64,000 nucleotides of DNA from NCBI RefSeq assembly GCF_039541075.1, contig NZ_BAABFN010000004.1:1-64000 (forward strand), written 5' to 3'. A model generated the notes under the pieces. The model did not search any database. It was not told the origin of the DNA and saw only the letters and a program-made list of their open reading frames with translations. The DNA is from Compostibacter hankyongensis. Its GTDB lineage: Bacteria > Bacteroidota > Bacteroidia > Chitinophagales > Chitinophagaceae. Shown here one piece after another: positions 50,792 through 60,454 of the stretch (position 1 is the first letter of the stretch; each line of letters begins with the position of its first letter). The position numbers and the translations under genes were made by a program.

Positions 50792-52660
50792 ATGTACAGA
50801 TTCTTTATTTGGGCCGGACTGGTCGGACTGACCGGAGGACAGGCTTTTGCGCAGACCCTTTATATGCCGCGCAACATAAAGCAGGCGTTCGACAACGGCA
50901 CCCGCTCCCCCGATGGTCGCCCCGGCAAAAACTACTGGCAGAATTACGGACGTTATCATCTTTCCGTTACCGTTACCCCTCCGGACCCGCGTGTCCGCGG
51001 CACCGAAAGCATCACGTATCTCAACCGGAGTCCCGATACCTTGCATACGCTGGTATTGCGGCTGGTGCTGAATATCCATAAGCCGGCGGCCCCGCGGGCG
51101 CATTTTACCCAGCAGGATTACCTCGGTTCAGGCGTGCATATCGACCGCCTCGCGATCCGCGGCGAATCGTTGCCGGTGAACAGCGACGACTTCGGTACCT
51201 GGGCGAACATTCCCCTGCAGCAGCCCCTGCTGCCCGGGGACTCGATCCCGCTTTCGATGGACTGGCATTACGACCTGTCCGTGGCGCCGGGCCGTGAAGG
51301 CGTTATCGATAGCACCACTTTTTACCTGGCCTATTTCTATCCGCGGATATCGGTGTATGACGATTACAACGGATGGGACCGGCTGGACTTCTCCGACCGG
51401 CAGGAGTTTTACAACGACTTTAACGACTATACGCTGGAGGTAAAGGTGCCGGCCAACTATATCGTATGGGCCACGGGTACGTTGCAGAACCCGGATGAGG
51501 TGCTGCAGCCGGCTTATGCCCGGAAGCTGGAGCAGTCGCTGCAGTCTGATGCCACTATTCATATGGCTACCCTGAAGGAGCTGCAGGGTAAGAAAGTGAC
51601 GGCGCAGCACGCCTTCAATATCTGGAAATGGAAAGCCTCAGACGTATCTGATATGGCGCTGGCCCTCAGCGATCATTTTGTGTGGGATGCGGCCGGGGTG
51701 ACAGTGGAGAAGGGACGCCGGGTAAGCGTACAGGCGGCTTATAACGACACGGCTGCGGATTTTCACCATTCGGTGCGCTGGGGCCGTTATGCGCTGGACT
51801 GGTTTTCGCATCACTGGCCGGGGGTGCCTTACCCCTATCCGAAAATGACCGCCTTCCAGGGATATGCCGACATGGAATATCCCATGATGATCAACGACGG
51901 CACGACTCCCGATACGGCTTTTTCGCGGATGGTGCAGGATCACGAGATGGCGCATACCTATTTCCCGTTCTATATGGGCACCAACGAAACCCGTTATGCT
52001 TTTATGGATGAAGGATGGGCCACTACCTATGAGCTGCTGATCGGGCGGACGGAAAGGGCTCCCGAAGAGGCCGACTCGGTTTACCGGAAATTCCGCGTCA
52101 ACCGCTGGATCCATGATCCGGCTTCGGAAGAAGACCTTCCCATTATTACGCCTTCCAACCAGCTGAACGGCGTAGGGTATGGCAACGGGGGTTATGTAAA
52201 ACCCTCGCTGGCTTATCTGGCGCTGAAAGACCTGCTGGGCGACGATCTGTTCAGAAAGGGACTGCATGCTTACATGGACCGCTGGCATGGCAGGCATCCC
52301 ATTCCCTGGGATTTCTTCAACGCATTTAATGACGCCACCGGGCGTAATCTGAACTGGTTTTGGAACAGCTGGTTTTTTTCAAATAATTACATCGACCTTG
52401 TTTTGCAGGAGGTCCGCAAATCCGGCAAGGGATATACCCTTACGATTGGGAATACGGGCGGCTTCGCCGTGCCGGTGGATGTAAAGCTGTATTACACCGA
52501 CGGGGACACGGCGGTATTCCACCAGACGCCGGCCATCTGGCAGGCCGATCAGCGGCAGGCGAAAGTGACCGTACCGGCGCGTAAGGCGGTTCGCGCGGTG
52601 GCGTTGGATGGCGGTATCTTTATGGATGCCCGTGAAGCGGATAACCGGAAAACGTTGTGA
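50792..52660 (+). CDS. M1-family metallopeptidase, secreted
   Basis: Start at the ATG at 50792 (a TTG at 50786 is also in frame), giving 622 residues with a signal peptide (MYRFFIWAGLVGLTGGQAFA). An N-terminal beta-sandwich is followed by the peptidase: 'GYADMEYPMM' in the exopeptidase-motif position (GAMEN-like), the zinc site 'HEMAHTYFPF' and, 18 residues later, the third ligand in 'MDEGWATTYE'. It probably trims peptides in the periplasm. A TATCTTTC box ends 4 bp before the TTG. It is convergent with dinB. Confidence 0.9.
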   Translation: MYRFFIWAGLVGLTGGQAFAQTLYMPRNIKQAFDNGTRSPDGRPGKNYWQNYGRYHLSVTVTPPDPRVRGTESITYLNRSPDTLHTLVLRLVLNIHKPAAPRAHFTQQDYLGSGVHIDRLAIRGESLPVNSDDFGTWANIPLQQPLLPGDSIPLSMDWHYDLSVAPGREGVIDSTTFYLAYFYPRISVYDDYNGWDRLDFSDRQEFYNDFNDYTLEVKVPANYIVWATGTLQNPDEVLQPAYARKLEQSLQSDATIHMATLKELQGKKVTAQHAFNIWKWKASDVSDMALALSDHFVWDAAGVTVEKGRRVSVQAAYNDTAADFHHSVRWGRYALDWFSHHWPGVPYPYPKMTAFQGYADMEYPMMINDGTTPDTAFSRMVQDHEMAHTYFPFYMGTNETRYAFMDEGWATTYELLIGRTERAPEEADSVYRKFRVNRWIHDPASEEDLPIITPSNQLNGVGYGNGGYVKPSLAYLALKDLLGDDLFRKGLHAYMDRWHGRHPIPWDFFNAFNDATGRNLNWFWNSWFFSNNYIDLVLQEVRKSGKGYTLTIGNTGGFAVPVDVKLYYTDGDTAVFHQTPAIWQADQRQAKVTVPARKAVRAVALDGGIFMDAREADNRKTL

Positions 52661-52689
52661 CAACGCCTCCGTTCTCCCGAATGGCGGTA

Positions 52690-53799
52690 TCAGAACAGAC
52701 GCATCTGTTTTCCGTCGCCGGGCTGACGATGCGGAATCCCGTCCCCGAAGTTGGAAAGGGAGATACCCAGCAGCCTGATCTTTTTATCTTCGGGCTGAAT
52801 GGAGTCGAGCAGCTGCGCTGCTGTTTCGCAGATGGTTTCCGGATCGCTGACCGCATGGGGAAAGGAACGGTTGCGTGTGATCTGCCTGAAATCCCCGAAT
52901 CTTATCTTCAGCGTAACCGTCCTGCCCTGCAGGTTATTCCGCTTTAACCTTTCCGCTACCACGGCGGCCAGCCGCTGCAGCTCCTGCCGCATGTCCTCCG
53001 GTTTTTGCAGGTCCTGCGGAAAGGTATCTTCTGCGCTCAGCGACTTTATTTCCCGGTGCGGCTGTACGGGCCGGTTGTCTATGCCCCTGACGATACGGTA
53101 GTAAAACCGGCCGGTTTTACCGAAATGCTGTACCAGCTCGTTCTCTCCAAGCTTTTTCAGGTCGGCGCCGGTATGCAGCCCCATCCTTTTCATCTTCGCG
53201 GCCGTTACTTTTCCCACACCAAAAAACTTTTCAACCGGAAGTTTCTCCATGAATGCGGCAATGGCGGAGGGCCCGATAAAGGTCAGCCCGTCCGGCTTGT
53301 TCATATCGGAGGCGATCTTGGCCACGAACTTGTTGACCGACACGCCGGCCGAAGCGGTCAGCTGCAGCTCCTCGCGTATGGCCTGCTTGATCTGCCGGGC
53401 TACCGCTATGGCCGAACCGATCTGCAGCTTGTCTTCGGTGACATCCAGATAGGCCTCATCCAGGGAGAGCGGTTCCACCAGGTCCGTATAGCGGTAAAAG
53501 ATGCTGCGTATCCTTCCGGAGGCTTCCTTGTAGGCATCGAAGCGAGGGCGGATAAAGAGCGCCTGGGGACAAAGCTGCGCCGCGGTGCGCGAAGGCATGG
53601 CAGAACGGATACCGAACACGCGGGCCTCATAGCTTGCCGTGGCTACCACTCCTCCGCGGCCTTCCGGCGAACCGCCTACCACAATAGGCTTGCCGCGGTA
53701 TTCAGGGTTATCGCGCTGCTCCACGGAAGCGTAAAAAGCATCCATGTCGATGTGGATGATCTTACGTATCAGCGGTTCGTTCTCGGTAGCCTGGTCCAT
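52690..53799 (-). CDS. dinB: DNA polymerase IV (Y-family)
   Basis: A 369-residue Y-family polymerase of typical length. Catalytic acids lie in 'IHIDMDAFYASVEQRDNPEY' and 'EPLSLDEAYLDVTEDK'. 'GGSPEGRGGVVATASYEARVFGI' is the fingers motif, 'ASAGVSVNKFVAKIASDMNKPDGL' leads into the thumb, and the little finger has 'SLSAEDTFPQDL' and 'RTVTLKIRFGDFRQITRNR'. It ends 'PGDGKQMRLF', resembling a beta-clamp binding tail. It performs error-prone translesion synthesis. It is divergent from an ECF sigma gene. Confidence 0.95.
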   Translation of the reverse strand: MDQATENEPLIRKIIHIDMDAFYASVEQRDNPEYRGKPIVVGGSPEGRGGVVATASYEARVFGIRSAMPSRTAAQLCPQALFIRPRFDAYKEASGRIRSIFYRYTDLVEPLSLDEAYLDVTEDKLQIGSAIAVARQIKQAIREELQLTASAGVSVNKFVAKIASDMNKPDGLTFIGPSAIAAFMEKLPVEKFFGVGKVTAAKMKRMGLHTGADLKKLGENELVQHFGKTGRFYYRIVRGIDNRPVQPHREIKSLSAEDTFPQDLQKPEDMRQELQRLAAVVAERLKRNNLQGRTVTLKIRFGDFRQITRNRSFPHAVSDPETICETAAQLLDSIQPEDKKIRLLGISLSNFGDGIPHRQPGDGKQMRLF

Positions 53800-53921
53800 G
53801 ATGAAGCCGTATACGAAATTAGTGTTTTTGCCGTTGTCCCGATCGTTGTCTGCGCAGCAAAGCAGCTTGTCTGAAAAAAATAATTTAGCTACCTTTCAAC
53901 GTTAAACCGGTTCCAGCATTC

Positions 53922-54497
53922 ATGTCCGACGAATCATACATAAAGAGTCTTCACCAGGGAGATGAATATGCTTTCCGGCATATCTTCAACCTGTTCCATA
54001 CACGGCTTTGTTATTTTGCTTCCGGCTTTCTCGGAGACACCGAAAGATCGAGGGATGTGGTGCAGGATGCTTTTCTGAAATTGTGGGAGCGGCGAACCGA
54101 TTTTGAAGGTATCCCCGCTATTCGCTCCTTTCTGTACATTACGATAAAAAACGCCTGTCTGAATGCCGGCAAGCACGAGAAGGTGGTGCATAAATACGAG
54201 GCGGACCAGCGGGCCGTGCCGGAAGAAGCTGCGGAGAACCGCATTATCCATCGTCTGATCGAAGCCGAAGCGCTGGAACATATCCATCAGGCCCTGCAGC
54301 GATTGCCGGCGGGTTGCCGCCGGGTGGTTGATCTCAGTTATTTCGGAGAGCTGCGGAATGAAGAAGTGGCCCGTCAGCTGCGGGTTTCCGTCAATACGGT
54401 AAAGACGCAGAAGATGCGCGCCATCCGCATCCTGCGGGGACTGCTGGGCGAGTCTTCACTGACGATTGTGCTGCTGCTGATCGCAAGGCTGCATTGA
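53922..54497 (+). CDS. ECF-type RNA polymerase sigma factor
   Basis: A 191-residue Bacteroidota ECF sigma factor (FecI-like). Region 2 is 'FRHIFNLFHTRLCYFASGFLGDTERSRDVVQDAFLKLWERR' and region 4 is 'LQRLPAGCRRVVDLSYFGELRNEEVARQLRVSVNTVKTQKMRAIRIL'. A TACCTTTC box lies 24 bp before the start. The next gene is convergent GH28, so no anti-sigma gene is adjacent. The FecR fragment at the far right is nine genes away and on the other strand, so a functional pairing is not supported. Confidence 0.88.
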   Translation: MSDESYIKSLHQGDEYAFRHIFNLFHTRLCYFASGFLGDTERSRDVVQDAFLKLWERRTDFEGIPAIRSFLYITIKNACLNAGKHEKVVHKYEADQRAVPEEAAENRIIHRLIEAEALEHIHQALQRLPAGCRRVVDLSYFGELRNEEVARQLRVSVNTVKTQKMRAIRILRGLLGESSLTIVLLLIARLH

Positions 54498-54500
54498 CCG

Positions 54501-56081
54501 TTAATCCTGTCCGGGGAAGAATACTTTTACCGCGTCTTTTTTTGTTCCCTGGTCTGTAGAAAAGGTTTTCCCGCGCGCCGGTTTTTCCTTCAAAAAAAGA
54601 CGGATGTCCGCCGGTCCTTTGCCTTCCGTCTGTAGCAATACGTCAAATGACGGAAGAAACATGGGCGGCGTTACGGCTGCCTCCTTTGCATTGCGCATAA
54701 AATAAAGTACCGGAAAAGCGTGCGCTGTTCCTTTCACAAATCCCGCATCATTGACTTCCAGGCCTCGTGTGTCATCGGCTACCAGAAAAGGCCGTTCTTC
54801 CTCAGGCGGGACTTCCAGATAAATGCGCGAAAGGCGGATATGCTCCGCATGGCGTATAAAGAATCCGGCGGCCGGCAGGGTTTGCCCGAACATCCGGTTT
54901 TCGGGATAACCCCGCGTGTTTTCGGGCACGGAGTCCGCCAACGCCGCTTTGCCTGCCGCATGGCTGACCAGCTGAATATCATGGATACTTACGTCTTTGA
55001 TGTCAGCGTCGGGGATGCCGGAAATGATATTGCACATTTGGCTTTCGCTGGTGGCAATGATGTTTCCGATGTTGACATGCTGCAGGGAGCCGGCAGGCTG
55101 ATGGCGGTTACCCAGGCGGATGAAGATCGGCGTCTGTACCGACTGCATCGTAATATTGGAAATGTTGATCTGATCAGAATGACCTCCGTCCACATCTTCG
55201 ATGGCGATGCCCGAGATCACCGTTTTATCCGCGGTGATGCCAGTAAGGGTCGTCTTCCAGTGACGGATGTTGTCCTCGCTTGCAGCATGTATTGCGCAAT
55301 TACTGATGCTGATGTTGCGGAACCCTCCTGAAGATGCGGTGCCCATTTTGATGCCGTTGCAATTGGAAGCGGCCACGCAGTTGGTAATGGTAATGTTCTC
55401 GCAGGGTTCCTCCCGTTCGCTTTTCAGACAGATGGCGTCGTCGTCGGTATCAAAGCGGCAGTTGGAAACGGTTACATTCTTGCTGTCGATATCGATACCG
55501 TCGTTGTTCCAGTTGGCATGGGCATATACCGATATGCCGGTGACCAGCACGCCGTCGCAGCCCAGGTATTTCTGGGTCCAGAAGGCGGGGGAGCGAAGGC
55601 GGATGTCTTTTATCCCCACATCGCTGCAATCGATAAAAAACATCAGCATAGGTCGCCCTTTGGCATTGTCCCCATGCTGAAAACTTTTGGCCTTGCCGTT
55701 CCCGTCGATGGTGCCCGGACCTGTCACCGATACCTGCTGCAGTTCTTCCGCGATGATCAGCGCCGGTGTATGACGGACCTCGTGATAATCGCTGATCCGG
55801 CTGCTGCCCTTCAGTACGGCTCCCGCTTCGAGAAACAGGTTGACCTTGCTTTTCAGGTAAAGGGTTCCCGAGAGAAAAATTCCTGCAGGCACTGTTACCC
55901 GGCCTCCGCCGGTGGCTGAGCATTCGTCGATAGCCTGCTGGATGGCGACGGTATTCAGGGTGGTGCCATCTCCTTTGGCCCCGTATTTCAGGATATTGAT
56001 GTCTGCAGCCGATGCGGATAGAGACAGGAGCAAAAGGCAAACCATTGGGAAGGATATCTTCCTCCGGCATCTTGTTCTCAT
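54501..56081 (-). CDS. GH28 family glycosidase (polygalacturonase-like)
   Basis: From the ATG at 56081 this is a 526-residue exported protein with signal 'ISFPMVCLLLLSLSASAA'. The right-handed beta-helix starts 'INILKYGAKGDGTTLNTVAIQQAID'. The GH28 active site shows 'NNDGIDIDSKNVTVSNCRFDTDDDAICLKS', with Asp residues in DGID and DDD as catalytic acids. The conserved downstream region is 'NCNGIKMGTASSGGFRNI'. It should cut galacturonan or rhamnogalacturonan chains, or related pectic oligosaccharides. It is the last gene of the SusCD locus. The long upstream extension of the frame overlaps the next gene antisense-like and is unused. Confidence 0.88.
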   Translation of the reverse strand: MRTRCRRKISFPMVCLLLLSLSASAADINILKYGAKGDGTTLNTVAIQQAIDECSATGGGRVTVPAGIFLSGTLYLKSKVNLFLEAGAVLKGSSRISDYHEVRHTPALIIAEELQQVSVTGPGTIDGNGKAKSFQHGDNAKGRPMLMFFIDCSDVGIKDIRLRSPAFWTQKYLGCDGVLVTGISVYAHANWNNDGIDIDSKNVTVSNCRFDTDDDAICLKSEREEPCENITITNCVAASNCNGIKMGTASSGGFRNISISNCAIHAASEDNIRHWKTTLTGITADKTVISGIAIEDVDGGHSDQINISNITMQSVQTPIFIRLGNRHQPAGSLQHVNIGNIIATSESQMCNIISGIPDADIKDVSIHDIQLVSHAAGKAALADSVPENTRGYPENRMFGQTLPAAGFFIRHAEHIRLSRIYLEVPPEEERPFLVADDTRGLEVNDAGFVKGTAHAFPVLYFMRNAKEAAVTPPMFLPSFDVLLQTEGKGPADIRLFLKEKPARGKTFSTDQGTKKDAVKVFFPGQD

Positions 56082-56176
56082 CGAAAATGATTTGGAGCAG
56101 TTAAGCAGGATGTGCTCCAAAATAATACATTTCCGGCACTTGTCGCAGGGACTGCGGCAGGTGCCGGAGATGATGA

Positions 56177-57688
56177 TCATTTTGCAAAAACACGAACCGG
56201 CTTTTCTTCCTGTTTTTTCATGTGCTCCGGCAGCATGAACACCCGGCCCTGCTTGTCGCAGAAATACAGGTGGGAAGCCGAGGGCTTCCTGCCGTTGCCG
56301 TCTGCCCAGAAGGCATAGAACTCCGGGTTGGCATCGACCGGCCGCCGCGGGTAGCTCTGGTTGTTCTCTGCGCCCGGCGTCAGCTCCTTCAGCTTCTCCC
56401 AGTGACGGCCCTGGTCCCGGCTGGTCCACATCACGATCGAGCCGCCGGTGTTATAAGCCTGCGGACCGGGATCGGTCGGGGCAATGATCCGCCAGGTACC
56501 GTCATCTTCTATGTAAAGCGAGCCCATGTCATAGTTGTTGTCCGAAGCGGTCACCGGCAGGATCTGCCAGCTGCCACCCGTCCAGTGTGCCGTATACCAC
56601 TGCTGGGGCCCGTTCTCCGGACCCGGTTCCCAGCCCTTGGTGGTCTCGTACAGGATCACCGGGTTGCCTTCACGGTCGAAGTTCAGGTCGTTGATATAGA
56701 CCTTCAGCCCTTCGGCGGCATAATCATGGATCAGCGCCGGGTTGTGGATCTCCCGCAGCGGCAGGGATATGGCCTTGCCGTCGGCCGTCTTCCAGCTTTG
56801 GCCGTGATCGTCGGTGAAGACATAGTACAGGTTGGTCCGGTAGTCCAGTCCTGCCCCGGTCTTCCGGGTAGGATGGTAGTTGAAGGAGGTGCCGATACGG
56901 TTGCCTTTTTTGCCGCTGGTCTGGTAATGGCCTTCCTCGATGTTGGCGATGTCTTTCCACGCCGACCAGTGGATGCCGTCGGGGCTGGTCATGTAGCCGA
57001 TCACCCGGCAGCCTCTTTTGCCGTATTTCAGCTGCTGGGTTTCGTAGTGGGTAAAAAGACCGGTAAAGCCGTGATCGTCGTAATACATCTGCAGATAGGA
57101 GAAGTTGTTCATCGGCACTTCCTTGCCGTCGACCAGCTTGACGGGCCGGATCTGCTCAAAGCGGCTGATGTCGTAAGGCTTTAGGCTGCGGTGGATAAAG
57201 GAAGGCCGGCCGGTGCCGTGGGCGGTGGAGAAGATCCAGATATAGCCGTCCTTGTCCACCTGCAGCACGGGATTGTCATGGGCGTCGCCGGTGGCCTTGT
57301 CCAGCAGGATGGTGGGACGCGACACCTTGCCGTTGCGGTGGTTGAAGTAGCCGACCTCGTGGTAGAGCGATTTGCCGTCATGGCCGGTGCCGCCGTAACA
57401 GAAGAAGGTCTTTTTTACTTTGGGCACATATACCGAGAAGGGATAGTGATTGGAGGGATAGGTGGCCATGCCGCCGGCATATTTATAGACGTAGGGGTTG
57501 TCCTTCAGGTGACCGATGAAATACCAGATACCCCGGTAGCCGTCGTCCTGCTTATCGATGAACCGGGCCGACTTGTAGGAATAAGGGTCGGATTCCCGGC
57601 CGGAGTCAGTGCTTTGCCCGGCTGCATAAAGCGCCGGCAGGCTGCACAAGAGGAGAAGACAAGTTTTTTTTAATCTATTGATCGACAT
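56177..57688 (-). CDS. BNR_4-type beta-propeller protein, putative polysaccharide lyase or glycosidase
   Basis: A 503-residue exported protein (signal 'LLLLCSLPALYAAG') of the BNR_4 family: 'DKQDDGYRGIWYFIGH', 'AGGMATYPSNHYPFSVYVP', 'KTFFCYGGTGHDG', 'NPVLQVDKDGYIWIFSTAHGTGRPS', 'VFTDDHGQSWKTADG' and 'WTSRDQGRHWEKLKEL'. The seven-bladed propeller is shared with rhamnogalacturonan- and ulvan-active enzymes such as GH145 and PL24/25-like proteins. I cannot assign the exact class. It is 95 bp upstream of GH28 on the same strand, which supports action on a uronic-acid polymer. Confidence 0.7.
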   Translation of the reverse strand: MSINRLKKTCLLLLCSLPALYAAGQSTDSGRESDPYSYKSARFIDKQDDGYRGIWYFIGHLKDNPYVYKYAGGMATYPSNHYPFSVYVPKVKKTFFCYGGTGHDGKSLYHEVGYFNHRNGKVSRPTILLDKATGDAHDNPVLQVDKDGYIWIFSTAHGTGRPSFIHRSLKPYDISRFEQIRPVKLVDGKEVPMNNFSYLQMYYDDHGFTGLFTHYETQQLKYGKRGCRVIGYMTSPDGIHWSAWKDIANIEEGHYQTSGKKGNRIGTSFNYHPTRKTGAGLDYRTNLYYVFTDDHGQSWKTADGKAISLPLREIHNPALIHDYAAEGLKVYINDLNFDREGNPVILYETTKGWEPGPENGPQQWYTAHWTGGSWQILPVTASDNNYDMGSLYIEDDGTWRIIAPTDPGPQAYNTGGSIVMWTSRDQGRHWEKLKELTPGAENNQSYPRRPVDANPEFYAFWADGNGRKPSASHLYFCDKQGRVFMLPEHMKKQEEKPVRVFAK

Positions 57689-57726
57689 AATACTGGGTTT
57701 ATAAAAATAAATGGGTTTTTAAAAGG

Positions 57727-57743
57727 CAGGCCGTTACGGCCTG
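57727..57743 (-). terminator. Hairpin between the SusCD-lipoprotein block and the enzyme genes
   Basis: CAGGCCG-TTA-CGGCCTG forms a 7-bp perfect stem in the gap after the lipoprotein gene (stop at 57766). On the minus strand it is followed by CCTTTTAAAAA. It may attenuate transcription into the BNR_4 and GH28 genes. Confidence 0.5.
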
Positions 57744-57765
57744 TTTTCTCTGGTACGACCGGCGG

Positions 57766-58728
57766 TTATTCAAATCCCGGATCACCATTTACATGCCGCA
57801 TCAGCCAGTAAGCTGCTCCTGCAAATGTGGTATCCGGAACGTTAGGGGCGGATGTTTCGGGCAAAACAGGGCAGGTAAAGGTTGCCGGCCCATAGAAGGA
57901 CAGCACATATATAGTGGGGGAGGCATTAAACCGTTCATGCATCCTTACACAGTCCTTTACGCGATTTAAGAATTGTTTGCCGGTGGATTCATTCGGAGCC
58001 ATCATGACCATGGTGGTAAAATGGGCGTTCACTGACCGGGTCCACTGCACCAGCGTAGCGCTACCTCCGGCCAGTGCGCCCGGACGTATCCTCATATATC
58101 CCGTATTGGCGGACCATAGGGTCATAGGGCCGTCTGTAGCGCTTCCCTGGCAGTTTTTGATGTCATTCTGTAAATCAGCATTGCGGGAATCGTTAAAATC
58201 GCCGTATACCTTCCAGGGGGCCACCATCCTCAGGACAGGCCGGTTACTATCCTGATATTTAAGTGTGTACTTTCTTGCGGGAGAGTAGTCCCTGTTTACC
58301 GTGGCATAGGTTACCTTAAATCCTGATGCTATAAAGCGGTCTATATAGACAGAATCCTCATGGTCCGTAGCATAGGTGAAATCGGTTTCATAAAACACAT
58401 TCCTGGAATAAAAACGTTTATAAGCCTCTCCGCAATAGGCGCTGTCGCCCGAATACTTGTCCATGGCGAAATTATTGATATACCATCCGTCCGCATGCGC
58501 GCGTATATATTGGGATTGCAGGCTGTCTCCCCCGACTATGCCGGCATAGGAACGAGCGCCTCCGATATACACCAGTGAGTGGGGCACGGACAATAAGGCT
58601 TTTTCCGTTTGTTGTTTACTCCCTGCCGTACCGGGTAAGCCCGCTTCATCCTGCAATGACTTGGAGCAGGAGGAAAACAAGGGCGTAATAAGGATAATGA
58701 CGGCAAGTCCGGGAATGCATCGTTTCAT
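57766..58728 (-). CDS. Lipoprotein of the SusCD locus, function unknown
   Basis: A 320-residue lipoprotein (lipobox 'PLFSSCS', Cys ~21). The mature protein contains 'LVYIGGARSYAGIVGGDSLQSQYI', 'YATDHEDSVYIDRFIASGFKV' and 'RMHERFNASPTIYVLSFYGPATFTCP'. It stands 32 bp after SusD, the position usual for surface glycan-binding proteins or accessory lipoproteins. I recognise no domain. Surface localisation and glycan binding are inference from location only. Confidence 0.6.
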   Translation of the reverse strand: MKRCIPGLAVIILITPLFSSCSKSLQDEAGLPGTAGSKQQTEKALLSVPHSLVYIGGARSYAGIVGGDSLQSQYIRAHADGWYINNFAMDKYSGDSAYCGEAYKRFYSRNVFYETDFTYATDHEDSVYIDRFIASGFKVTYATVNRDYSPARKYTLKYQDSNRPVLRMVAPWKVYGDFNDSRNADLQNDIKNCQGSATDGPMTLWSANTGYMRIRPGALAGGSATLVQWTRSVNAHFTTMVMMAPNESTGKQFLNRVKDCVRMHERFNASPTIYVLSFYGPATFTCPVLPETSAPNVPDTTFAGAAYWLMRHVNGDPGFE

Positions 58729-58760
58729 GATGTTTGTTTTGAGGTGGATGTTTTACCTTT

Positions 58761-60437
58761 TTAATACCCGCTGTTCTGTTTTAGCCCCGGCGTGATGTCC
58801 AACGCACTCTGGGGAATGGGGAGCAGGGCATTGTACGGCTTGATGGTTTTCTTAATAAGGTAATAAAAAGCAGGTTCGTTGAGGCTGTATTTCAGGGTCC
58901 GGTCATACCACAGGCCCAGCCGGTTCAGCGTAATCCGGCGCGGCTCTTCGATGATGAGCTCGCGTGCACGTTCATCCAGGATAAAATCCAGGTTCACCTT
59001 CCCGGCATCTGTCAGCGGGGCGTGCGCTCGGGCTCTTACTACATTGATATCATCTGCAGCATCCTGGAGCTGCCCTTTGTCGAGGTAAGCCTCGGCCCTC
59101 AGCAGGAAGGTTTCAGCCAGGCGGTAAACGATGAATTTCTGATCCGGCGTGGAGCTGCTGTTGATGCTTTTTATCGATCCTTCTGCTTTGCGGACCATGG
59201 GATAGATATTCTGGATGGTATCCTTCAATCCCGGTGCCTTGAAATCGATCTGCTTACCGAATAAAGCGTTGGAAGGATTGTTGTAATACCAGGTTCTCCG
59301 GATGTTCCAGGGGGAATTCCGCATGTCATTCCAGTCGCCGTCCCAGATGGTATAGTTGAAATAGTTGGTGGTGCGCACATAGCCTACCGGCCTGCCGCCC
59401 AGGGAGTCTGCCAGGGTCATGGCCTGTCCTCCGTTGGGGGCGATCAGGTTGGCATAGTAAGGGCCCCAGGTGCGGGAAAGGCTGGTGCCGATATCTCCGC
59501 CGGGGACATTATAGGCGCCCTGGAGCACCCAGATGCTTTCCATGTTGCCGCCGCTGCGGTTGGCGTTGTTGTCCCAGAAGAGATCGGAGAACACGTCCCC
59601 TCCGCCTTCGGGAAAATGTCCGTCATGCGTAGCGTCGCTTCCAAAGCGCGCTGTCATCAGGTGGTAATACCCGGAATTGATGATGCGGGTGGCGGCGGCA
59701 ATGGTCGAGTCGGGCATATCCAGCTGCAGGTAAGCGGTGGAAAGCAGCATGTCGGCTGCGGACCGGGTAAGGGTGCCCTCGGCGACCTGATCGGGATTGG
59801 CGGGCAACCAACGTGAAGCAAATTCAAGATCCTCCCGCACAAATTCAAGCACACTGTCCTTGGGCGCCCGTGTAAAATCAAATTGCGGCGTGAGGATCTC
59901 GTGATCGACGAGGGGGACATCCCCGTATAGGTTCAGGAGGGTATAGTAGGCGTAAGCCCGGAAAAACCTGGCCTGGGCGATGACCTCGTTTTTCTGCTGG
60001 TCGTTATCCCATATTGCGGCCGGCAGCTGGGCGCGGTCGATTACCACATTGGCATGGGGGATAAGTGCCGAATAGGCCGCATTCCAGAAATCCGCTGCTG
60101 CATCATGGGTGGTGTTGAGCAGGGAGAAGTCCACCAGCAGATAAGGGCGGTGGGATTGTCCGCAGGTCGCCACATCGGTTCCCATACGCAGGTATTCCCG
60201 GTAAGGATAACCGCCGGACTGTCCGTCGGAGCCGCTGAAGATAAAAGTGCGGGCGTCGGCATAAAGGGTGTTTACCGCCAGCTGGAAGGTTTTGGGATCG
60301 GTAAAGGCATTGTCGGTGCTGAAGAAGTCTTTGGGCTTTTCCTTCAGCAGATCCTTGCTGCAGGAGCCGGCCAGGAGCGCGACGAGCAACAGCAGGCCTG
60401 AGTAAGTAAGGGTATGTCGGGATGTTATTTTTTTCAT
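58761..60437 (-). CDS. SusD/RagB outer-membrane glycan-binding lipoprotein
   Basis: A 558-residue lipoprotein (lipobox 'LLAGSCS', Cys ~26). It has the SusD/RagB arrangement: N-terminal SusD-like domain ('DLLKEKPKDFFSTDNAFTDPKTFQ', 'FFRAYAYYTLLNLYGDVPLV', 'YSALIPHANVVIDRAQLP') and the RagB C-terminal part with 'VYRLAETFLLRAEAYLDKGQLQDAADDINVVRARA' and 'ELIIEEPRRITLNRLGLWYDR'. It forms the lid of the SusC transporter and captures oligosaccharides. The gene is 17 bp downstream of SusC. Confidence 0.93.
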   Translation of the reverse strand: MKKITSRHTLTYSGLLLLVALLAGSCSKDLLKEKPKDFFSTDNAFTDPKTFQLAVNTLYADARTFIFSGSDGQSGGYPYREYLRMGTDVATCGQSHRPYLLVDFSLLNTTHDAAADFWNAAYSALIPHANVVIDRAQLPAAIWDNDQQKNEVIAQARFFRAYAYYTLLNLYGDVPLVDHEILTPQFDFTRAPKDSVLEFVREDLEFASRWLPANPDQVAEGTLTRSAADMLLSTAYLQLDMPDSTIAAATRIINSGYYHLMTARFGSDATHDGHFPEGGGDVFSDLFWDNNANRSGGNMESIWVLQGAYNVPGGDIGTSLSRTWGPYYANLIAPNGGQAMTLADSLGGRPVGYVRTTNYFNYTIWDGDWNDMRNSPWNIRRTWYYNNPSNALFGKQIDFKAPGLKDTIQNIYPMVRKAEGSIKSINSSSTPDQKFIVYRLAETFLLRAEAYLDKGQLQDAADDINVVRARAHAPLTDAGKVNLDFILDERARELIIEEPRRITLNRLGLWYDRTLKYSLNEPAFYYLIKKTIKPYNALLPIPQSALDITPGLKQNSGY

Positions 60438-60454
60438 GGTCTGGTCTTTTTATG

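Noticed and set aside
53922..54497. ECF sigma as partner of the FecR at the right edge
   Set aside because: They are on opposite strands about 10 kb apart with the whole SusCD locus between; the FecR partner is more likely just outside the window.
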